Made by a program: the position numbers and the translations under genes. From NCBI RefSeq assembly GCF_051014445.1, contig NW_027488366.1, positions 17,564,001 through 17,628,000 on the forward strand: a stretch of 64,000 nucleotides of DNA, read 5' to 3'. Below the pieces are notes generated by a model. It was given only the letters and a program-made list of their open reading frames with translations, was not told the origin of the DNA and made no database searches. Below, piece by piece: positions 1 to 6,958 of the stretch (within the stretch, counting starts at the first letter, position 1; every line of letters starts with the position of its first letter). The DNA is from Colletes latitarsis (taxonomy: Eukaryota; Arthropoda; Insecta; Hymenoptera; Colletidae).

Positions 1-695
1 AAGGCAAAGAAGGGCGGAGTGAAGGCTCCGCCCAGCGTTGCGGCACCAGGGCCCCGGGTCGCGACCCCCAAGGGGGGTGGTGTACCCGTGGTCGCGGTGG
101 TCGCGTCCTCCACAGCACCCTCCCAAGGGGGGGTGGCGTGGAGTGAGGTGATGGGGCGGAAGGCGAAGCGGGCGGCGAGGAAGGCCTCGCAAGGCCGCGA
201 AGGTCGGGAAGGAACGACCTGGTCGTCCCCCAAAAACGGCAGCGGTGACGCTGACCGTTGCGCAGGGGGGCGACCTGACCCTCGCGGAGGCGATGCGGCT
301 CGCCAGGGAGAATATCTCCCTGGAAGAGCTGGGCATCGCCTCCGTGAGGGCGAAGAGGGCCGTGACCGGGGGTCTCTTGCTGGAGATCCCCGGTGCAGAA
401 GGCGGCGCGAAGGCGGATCGTCTCGCCCAGAGGCTCCGGGAGCAGCTGGGCGAGCGAGGTGTCCGGGTCGCCCGGCCCACGAAGCGCACGGAGATGCGCG
501 TTTGTGGGCTGGACGACTCGGTCAGCGCACAGGATGTGTCCCGTGCCCTTGCGAGGGCGGGGGACTGTCCTGTGGAGGACCTGCGGATCGGACAGATCCG
601 CAGGTCGCCCTCCGGCCTCGGGTCGGTGTGGACCCGGTGCCCCCTCTCCGCCGCCCGTAAGGTGGCGGAATCCGGGAGGGTGTTGGTGGGGTGGG
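1..695 (+). pseudogene. ORF1 (gag-like) 5' fragment of copy 1, frameshifted
   Basis: ORF1 of R1-clade elements encodes an RNA-binding, nucleocapsid-like protein that packages the element RNA. Coding begins before the window in frame 1, with a basic stretch that includes WSEVMGRKAKRAARK at about 137-181. It continues in frame 2 from about 182 (AAKVGKERPGRPPKTAAV, then TLTVAQGGDLTLAEAMRLA), so an indel lies near 180-195. The frame 2 part runs through RVCGLDDSVSAQDV and GLGSVWTRCPL to RVLVGW at 680-694. Telomeric repeats replace the coding sequence at 695/696. The next ORF1 residues (PRVEIL, followed by the zinc knuckles) resume at 2678, so this fragment and 2677-3037 are halves of one gene. Most other long frames here are shadows caused by high GC. 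Confidence 0.82.
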
Positions 696-750
696 TTAGG
701 TCTGGGTTAGGTCTGGGTTAGGTCTGGGTTAGGTCTGGGTTAGGTCTAAG
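692..750 (+). repeat. Pure telomere-type tandem repeat (TTAGGTCTGGG)4 at a broken-gene junction
   Basis: Four perfect 11-bp units occupy 696-706, 707-717, 718-728 and 729-739. A fifth, degenerate unit (740-750) merges into a satellite monomer. The G-rich strand is on +, pointing away from the ORF1 fragment on the left. The last ORF1 bases, TGGG at 692-695, are identical to the end of the repeat unit, so the junction has 4 bp of microhomology. This is the only place in the window with more than two consecutive perfect units. TTAGG-derived units are telomeric in insects; that this one is the telomere repeat of this species is inferred. Confidence 0.85.
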
Positions 751-2676
751 ATTTGCCCTCATCAGGCTCACAGTTTCGCGATTTTCACATACTTGTTGAA
801 CAGATCCTGGGTTTTTTCTGGTTTGGATCACGAAGTAGTGAGGTACCACACTGAAACAGTCAATTAAACCTGGTTTCGCTCAAATTTTTAGAGGATAACG
901 CATGTTAGGTCTAGATTAGGTCTGGGATTTGTCTCATCAGGCTCATTCTTTCGCATATTTCTCATACTTGATGGCTATATCCTGGGCTTTTTCTGGATTG
1001 CATCACGTAGTAACGTAGTACCACACTGAAACAGTCAATGAAACCTGGTTTCCATCAATATTTTAGAGGACAACGCAAGTTAGGTCTAGGTAAGGCCTGA
1101 GATTTTCACTGATCAGACTCATACTTTCGCCTTCTTCACATACTTGTTGAACGGATCCTGGGTTTTTTCTGGTTTGGAACACGTAGTAATGTGGTACCAC
1201 ACTGAAACATTCAATTAAACCTGGTCTTGATAAATATTTTAGAGAATAACGCATGTTAGGTCTGGGTTAGGTCTAGGATTTGCCCTCATCAGGCTCATAC
1301 TTTCGCATATTTCTCATACTTCATGGCTAGATCCTGGGCTATTTCTGGATTGGATCACGTAGTAAAGTGGTACCACACTGAAACATTCAATGAAACCTGG
1401 TCTGGATAAGAATTTTAGAGGATAACGCATGTTAGGTCAAGGTTAGGTCTAAGATTTGCCCTCATCAGGCTCACAGTTTCGCGTTTTTCACATACTTGTC
1501 GAACAGATCCTGGGTTTTTTGTGGTTTGGATCACGTAGTAATGTGGTACCACACTGAAACATTCAATTAAACCTGGTCTTGATAAATATTTTAGAGGATA
1601 ACGCATGTTAGGTCTGGGATAGGTCTGGGATTTGCTCTCATCAGGCTCATACTTTCGTACACTTCACATACTTGTTGAACGGATACTGCGTTATTTTCTG
1701 GTTTGGATCACATAGTAATGTGGTACCACACTGAAACATTCAATTAAACCTGGTCTTGATAAATATTTTAGAGAATAACGCATGTTAGGTCTGGGTTAGG
1801 TCTAGGATTTGCCCTCATCGGGCTCATACTTTCGCATATTTCTCATACTTCATGGCTAGATCCTGGGCTATTTCTGGATTGGATCACGTAGTAAAGTGGT
1901 ACCACACTGAAACATTCAATGAAACCTGGTGTGGATAGAAATTTTAGAGGATAACGCATGTTAGGTCAAGGTTAGGTCTAAGATTTGCCCTCATCAGGCT
2001 CACAGTTTCGCGTTTTTCACATACTTGTCGAACAGATCCTGGGTTTTCTCTGGTTTGGATCACGTAGTAATGTGGGTCCACACTGAACCAATCAATTAAA
2101 CCTGGTCTTGATAAATATTTTAGAGGATAACGCATGTTAGGTCTGGGATAGGTCTGGGATTTGCTCTCATCAGACTCATACTTTCGCACACTTCACATAC
2201 TCGTTGAACAGATCCTGCGTTATTTTCTGGTTTGGATCACATAGTAATGTGGTACCACACTGAAACATTCAATTAAACCTGGTCTTCATAAATATTTTAG
2301 AGGATAACGCATGTTAGGTCTGGGTTAGGTCTAGGATTTGCCCTCATCAGGCTCACAGTTTCGCGTTTTTCACATACTTGTTGAACAGATCCTGGGTTTT
2401 TTCTGGTTTGGATCACGTAGTAATGTGGTACCACACTAAAACAGTCAATTAAACCTGGTTTCGATCAATATTTTAGAGGATCACGCAAGCTAGGTCTGGG
2501 ATAGGTCTGGGATTAGCCCTCATCAGGCTCATTCTTTCGCATATTTCTCATACTTGATGGCTATATCCTGGGCTTTTTCTGGATTGCATGACGTAGTAAC
2601 GTAGTACCACACTGAAACAGTCAATGAAACCTGGGTTCCATCAATATTTTAGAGGATAACGCAAGTTAAGTCTGGG
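740..2676 (-). repeat. 176-bp satellite, about 11 monomers, inverted relative to the main array
   Basis: Monomers here read in the reverse sense compared with 6760-64000. The telomere-like dimers appear as TTAGGTCTGGG/TTAGGTCTAGG on + (for example 1255-1277, 1605-1627, 1785-1806). Spacing is 176 bp: identical monomer landmarks fall at 1063 and 1415, 352 bp apart. Both main monomer types occur (with CAACAAGTATGTGAA or with CCATCAAGTATGAGAAA, read in reverse complement). The block ends in TTAAGTCTGGGA at 2666-2677, directly abutting ORF1 coding sequence. It separates the two halves of ORF1 of copy 1. Confidence 0.92.
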
Positions 2677-3037
2677 ACCGCGAGTGGAAATCCTCGCGCC
2701 GCGCCCGCTCCAGTGTCACCGCTGCCTCGAATTGGGGCACGTGAGGCAGTAGTGCACCTCGCCGGTGGACCGCAGCGGTCAGTGTTACCGCTGCGGTGCC
2801 AAAGAGCACCGTGCGAGCCAGTGCTCGGCGGCCCCCCACTGCCCGCTGTGTGCGGACATGGGGAGGCCAGCCGATCACAGGGTGGGGAGCAAGAAGTGCT
2901 CCCCCCCCTCCCGGAAGGAGAGGAAGAGGCGGGCTGCACCGGCTCCGGTGCCGAGGGCGGTGGCATCGTCCTCCATGGAGGTGGACGGTGCTACGGGGAT
3001 GGACGGCCGGGAGGAGGCTGGCGCGGCCATTAATTAA
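2677..3037 (+). pseudogene. ORF1 3' fragment of copy 1 with CCHC zinc knuckles
   Basis: Frame 2 reads PRVEILAPRPLQ followed by a first zinc knuckle, CHRC-4-H-4-C (2712-2755), a second, CYRCGAKEHRASQC (about 2785-2826), and a third cysteine cluster, CPLCADMGRPADHR (about 2840-2881). Such knuckles bind nucleic acid in retroelement gag-like proteins. A TAG stop at 2750-2752 lies inside the first knuckle, just before its last cysteine. ORF1 ends with TAA at 3035-3037, overlapping the ORF2 start by one base. The 5' half of the gene is at 1-695, beyond the satellite block. Confidence 0.88.
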
Positions 3038-3039
3038 TG
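3035..3039 (+). promoter_or_regulatory. TAATG stop-start overlap between ORF1 and ORF2
   Basis: The ORF1 stop (TAA, 3035-3037) and the ORF2 start (ATG, 3037-3039) share the A at 3037. In the telomere-specific element SART1 a similar UAAUG arrangement is known to couple ORF2 translation to ORF1 termination. By analogy, ORF2 here would be made by termination-reinitiation. The geometry is visible in the sequence; the mechanism is inferred. It also decides the ORF2 start, since the endonuclease fold begins right after it (RLLLQANLNHC). Confidence 0.75.
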
Positions 3040-6000
3040 CCGCCCCGCCTCCTCCTCCAGGCCAACCTCAACCACTGCCGCGCGGCACAGGACTTGATGT
3101 CCCAAGTCCTCGCGGAGTGGGGGGTTGGCCTGGCGGGCGCCGCCGAGCCGTACCGCGTCCCTGATCACCCTCATTGGGTGGGCGACGCGGACGGCTTGGT
3201 GGCGACGGTATGGGGAGGGGGCGACGGGTCCCCACCGTACTCCTTGTTGGAGCGCGGTCGGGGATTCGTTGCCGTGGACTGGGGGGGAGTCGCTGTGGTG
3301 GGGTGCTACATTTCGCCCCGTAGCGGTCACGCTGCGTTCGAGCTGTACTTAGCCGAGGTCGCGGCATGCGTGCAGCGCTACGCGGCCCGGCCGGTGCTGG
3401 TCCTGGGGGATTTTAATGCCAAGTCGGTGGCTTGGGGATCCCCCAGGACCTCCGTTCGCGGCGGGATCCTGGGCGATTGGGCGGCGGGGCTCGACCTCCG
3501 GGTATTGAACCGGGGGTCGGAGCACACATGCGTGCGGCGATATGGGGGGTCCATCGTGGATGTTGGATTCGCGACCCCCAACGCCGTGCGCGTGGTGTCG
3601 GGTTGGCACGTGGTCGCGAGGGCAGAGACACTCTCCGATCACCGGTACATCCGGATGGAGGTCTCTGCCGCCGCGAGTGCATCCCGACACGGCCGCCTGC
3701 GTGGCACCCCACCACGCCGCTGGGCGCTTCGGCGCCTGGACAAGGACGCCCTGATGGCAGCTGCCCTCGCTGCAACTTGGCCGCAGGGAGCGGCCGAGTT
3801 GCCGAGCATAGAGGAGGAGGTCGCCCGGCTCGGAGCATTGGTCGCGGGTATTTGCGACGCGGCGATGCCTCGGGTCGGGCGGGCTTCTCCTCGCCGGGCG
3901 GTGTACTGGTGGTCGGACGCGATCGCGGAGTTGCGAGTCGCGACTGTCCGCGCCCGACGCCAGTACACCCGCGCGTGCCGTCGTCAACGTACAGGCGACG
4001 GCGTGGCGCGAGCGAGGGCAGCTGATGACCTGTATGGAGCATACCGCGTGGCGCGGGTTGCTCTGCAGGTCGCCATCAAACGGGCCAAGACCCAGGCATG
4101 GAAGGAGCTCCTCCAGACCCTTGATGACGATCCATGGGGGCGCCCATATAAGGTGGTGCTGAATAAGCTCCGCCCGTGGGCGCCCCCCGTCACCGAGGGT
4201 CTTGACCCCCGGCTGCTGGAGGACGTGGTCAATACACTCTTCCCAATTGGGGAGAGGGGACCGCGTCCTCCGGCGGCGGCGGCTGTCCCAGTGGAGTGGA
4301 CGGCCGAGCTGGGGGTCACGCAGGAGGAGCTGGCAGCGGCCATCAGACAGCTCGGGGTTCGTAACACGGCCCCGGGTCCGGATGGTGTGCCCGGCCGGGT
4401 TTGGGTCTTGACCCAGGGCGTCCTTGGGGCCGACCTCAGGCGGTTGTTCGACCGCTGCCTGAGGGACGGGCGATTCCCCCCCAGTTGGAAGGTGGCGAGG
4501 ATGGTCCTCCTCCGGAAGGAGGGTCGGCCCGCGGAGTCTCCCTCCGCATACCGGCCCATTTGTCTCCTCGACGAGGTGGGCAAGCTCTTCGAGCGTGTGA
4601 TTGCTGCCCGCCTCGTCGAGCACCTGTCGCGGGGTGATCCCGGTCTGGCCGACTGCCAGTTCGGTTTCCGGGGGGGCCGATAGACTATCGACGCGATAGG
4701 TCGTCTGAGGGCCCTCTCGGAGGCGGCCGTCTCCCGGGGAGCGGTGGCATTGGCAATGTCCTTGGATATTGCCAATGCCTTTAACACCCTCCCCTGGGAA
4801 GAGATAAGGAGGGGACTCGAATATCATCGAGTCCCCCCTTGTCTCAGGGCGGTCGTCGGGGATTATCTCCGCGGCAGGTGGATCGAGTATCCGGGCCAGG
4901 ATGGTGATATGCGGAGGGAGGTGTACTGCGGTGTTCCGCAGGGGTCGGTCCTCGGGCCACTCCTGTGGAACATCGCGTACGACTCGGTGTTGCGGGCCGG
5001 CCTCCCCGACGGCGTCAGCACGGTGTTATGCGGATGACACACTGGTGCTGGCCGTCGGGGCGCACTGGGGGAGGGCCATGCGTCGCGCGGAGGAGGGGTC
5101 GCAACGCGTCGTCGACCGGATCAGGGGGATGGGGAAGACGGTGGCGGTCCATAAGACCGAGGTGATTGCGTTTCATTCACCTCGGCAGGATCCGCCACCC
5201 CCTCTGATCCGGGTGGGTGGGGCTGACATCGAGGTGAAGCCCCAGATCAGGTATCTGGGACTGATCCTCGATAGCCACTGGCGTTTCGAGGAGCATTTCC
5301 GCTGCCTGGTCCCCCGATTGGAAAGGATGGTTGCGGCTCTGGGCCGGATCCTGCCCAACCTGGGGGGCCCGGCGGGCCGAGTTCGTCGCCTCTATGTGGC
5401 AATGGTCCAGTCGGTGGCCCTATACGGGGCCCCCGTCTGGGCGGACGACCTGGCTGCCTCCCGGCGCAGCATGACTATGCTGCGTCGGGTGCAGAGGCGC
5501 ATGGCGCTCAGGGTCGTCCGCGGGTATCGGACCATGTCACATGAGGCGGCGACGGTTCTAGCGGGGATGCCGCCCATGGACCTGCTCGCGCGGTCGCACG
5601 CGGTGATGTACCGGCACCGCGTCGACCGTCGCGCGGGGGTGGGGGCGGCCCCGGGCGGGCAGGAACCTGCTTGGGGCGATTTGAAGCGCCAGGCCCGGCA
5701 GTCCGTGTTGCTCGCGTGGCAGGAGCGGCTGGCTCTGCCAACCGCGGGGCACCGGACTGTCGGGGCTGTTCGGCCACTCCTGAAGGAGTGGCTGGACAGA
5801 GGCCATGGCAGCCTCACCTACCGGCTGGCACAGGTATTTTCCGGGCATGGCAGCTTCGGAAGATACCTGTGCCGGATAGGGAAGGAGCCGACGGCGCGTT
5901 GCTGCCACTGCGACGCTGAACAGGACACGGGGGATCATACCCTGGAGGTATGCCCCGCGTGGGAGGGGGAGCGCCGTGTCCTGGTCGGCGTCGTCGGGCG

Positions 6001-6217
6001 GGATGTCTCGCTGCCGGGCGTGGTGCGCGCCATGCTCGGCAGCGAGGAGAAGTGGAGGGCCGTGGCCTCCTTCTGCGAGAACGTAATGTTGCAGAAGGAA
6101 GCCGCGGGGAGGGAGCGCGAGCTTCAGCGGCGCGCTGAAGCTCGCGCTCGTGCGGTGGCCCGAGGTCGTCGCCCGGTCGCGAGGCGTCGCGGGCGGCCGC
6201 CTCGGCGTGGCGGATGA
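3037..6217 (+). pseudogene. ORF2 of copy 1: endonuclease and reverse transcriptase polyprotein, two inactivating mutations
   Basis: ORF2 nicks the target DNA and reverse transcribes the element RNA from the nick (target-primed reverse transcription). The N-terminal endonuclease spans residues 1 to about 215: QANLNHC (8-14), catalytic E37 in AEPY, GDFN near 124-127, and SDH with D201/H202. The reverse transcriptase follows: YRPICLLDEVGKLFE (about 4551-4595), QFGFRGGR (4660-4680), LDIANAFNTLPW (4762-4797), VPQGSVLGPLLWN (4933-4971) and YADD (5027-5038). A C-terminal CX2CX8HX4C motif lies near 5900-5953. Nominal length is about 1060 residues, normal for the clade. Two breaks are seen by comparison with copy 2: TAG at 4681-4683 where copy 2 has TCG, and a 2-nt deletion at about 5024-5027, immediately before YADD. 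The product would lack a working polymerase. Confidence 0.93.
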
Positions 6218-6591
6218 CCTAGGCTGGGAGGGGGGTCCTGAGGGGACCCTCCTCCCGCCAGGCGGCGCCGGGTCGGACCGGTTGGGGGTAGGAGTGCCTC
6301 CCCCTACCGGTCCGACGAAAGGGGAGGCACCCTCGGCGGCCTGGTGCGGCCATGAACGGCCGGCCGCCGAGGGGTGGAAACGGGGTCGCGGGCGGTTGCG
6401 AGTTGGGGCTCGCAGCCGCCACTAAACGCGGCCCCGGGACGGATAGCGGCGGGATGGAGTGGCCCCGTCCCGCCGCTATGAGGCAGTGTGTCTACTGGGG
6501 GGACCGATTGTCCCCCCAGGGGATGGGCGCGAAAGCGCGGGCACGGGGAGGATACCGGAAGAATGCTTCGAGCGATTCCCGGTATCCTCCC
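6113..6591 (+). other. Array of strong hairpins at the ORF2 end and in the 3' UTR
   Basis: Inverted repeats read directly from the sequence are: 6113-6128/6134-6149 (16 bp, perfect, 5-nt loop, spanning the end of ORF2); 6272-6287/6301-6316 (16 bp, one mismatch); 6330-6341/6362-6373 (12 bp, perfect); 6391-6402/6409-6420 (12 bp, one G-T pair); 6443-6457/6465-6479 (15 bp, one G-T pair); 6495-6504/6510-6519 (10 bp, perfect, 5-nt loop); 6546-6558/6579-6591 (13 bp, perfect). All recur in copy 2. In other non-LTR elements the 3' RNA structure is recognised by the element's own reverse transcriptase, which is a plausible role here. That role is inferred. Confidence 0.75.
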
Positions 6592-6759
6592 AAAGCGTGC
6601 CGAAGGGTCACCGTGGGGTTTTTAGTGGGTAGGTCCCGCGCCTGTCGTTGTACGGGCGCGGGGAATCCCACACACCCCTCCCACCCCTCCCCAAGGAGGT
6701 GGGAGGGAGTCTTTCGAAGATTTTCCCCACGACAAAGAAAAAAAAAAAAAAAAAAAAAA
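6218..6759 (+). other. 3' UTR and poly(A) tail of copy 1
   Basis: About 520 bp of GC-rich non-coding sequence follow the ORF2 stop (TGA, 6215-6217) and end in an A-run at 6738-6759 (22 nt), directly joined to satellite at 6760. A matching 516-bp UTR with the same hairpins is present in copy 2 (21590-22105). An open frame of about 150 codons crosses this region and runs into the poly(A). It shows no recognisable domain and I do not regard it as a gene. Confidence 0.85.
6738..6759 (+). other. Poly(A) tail of copy 1 and junction with satellite
   Basis: Twenty-two consecutive A residues end at 6759. The satellite resumes with TCTCAGACCTATCCCAGACC at 6760, that is, just upstream of a telomere-like dimer read on its C-rich strand. 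Satellite monomers often have AAAA before TCTCAG, so some of the A-run may be target sequence. No target site duplication can be tested because the 5' end of copy 1 is outside the window. Confidence 0.85.
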
Positions 6760-6782
6760 TCTCAGACCTATCCCAGACCTAA

Positions 6783-6958
6783 CTTGCGTTATCCTCTAAA
6801 ATATTGATCGAAACCAGGTTTAATTGACCGTTTCAGTGTGGTACCACATTACTACGTGATCCAAACCAGAAAAAACCCAGGATCCGTTCAACAAGTATGT
6901 GAAGGATGCGAAAGTATGAGTCTGATCAGTGAAAATCTCAGGCCTTACCTAGACCTAA
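6783..6958 (+). repeat. Representative satellite monomer
   Basis: This monomer shows the internal plan. A TTGCGTT box comes first, then an AT-rich TCTAAAATATTGATC segment, a first dyad AAACC-A-GGTTT at 6811-6821, a second dyad TGTGG-TA-CCACA at 6837-6848, and ACTACGTGATCC. Next come the A-type centre with an A6 run, a GCGAAAGTATGAGT box and CTGATC/CTGATG, and finally a degraded telomere-like dimer (TACCTAGACCTAAC) at the end. It is given as a reference for the arrays. Confidence 0.9.

Larger units (their letters stand above)
1..6759 (+). mobile_element. R1-clade non-LTR retrotransposon, copy 1 (interrupted, inactive)
   Basis: This is a GC-rich element in AT-rich satellite surroundings. In order it shows part of ORF1, three CCHC-type cysteine clusters, ORF2 with an endonuclease/exonuclease/phosphatase-fold nuclease, a reverse transcriptase and a C-terminal zinc motif, then a 3' UTR and a poly(A) run. 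This two-ORF order is that of the R1 clade, which includes the telomere-inserting TRAS and SART families and Waldo. The 5' end lies outside the window. The element is split: satellite DNA occupies 696-2676 inside ORF1. It is also disabled by a frameshift and a stop in ORF1, and by a stop and a 2-nt deletion in ORF2. The clade assignment comes from motifs and domain order; the exact family is not determined. Confidence 0.9.

Noticed and set aside
19..660. 213-codon frame from the start of the window
   Set aside because: Only its first part (to about 180) is real ORF1. After the frameshift the true frame is the one containing TLTVAQGGDLTLAEAM and GLGSVWTRCPL, and the rest of the longer frame is a shadow.
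3349..4827. Long antisense frames across the reverse transcriptase region (492 codons here, 418 codons on + across copy 2 at 23147-24403)
   Set aside because: They are opposite a real GC-rich coding frame with clear RT motifs, show no recognisable motifs, and are the expected shadow of high third-position GC. The copy 2 version even runs through into satellite.
6352..6807. Frame of about 150 codons in the 3' UTR, also present in copy 2 (21486-21971)
   Set aside because: It runs through all the hairpins, then the poly(A) (a Lys run), and ends in satellite. Its conservation is explained by the two element copies being close relatives.
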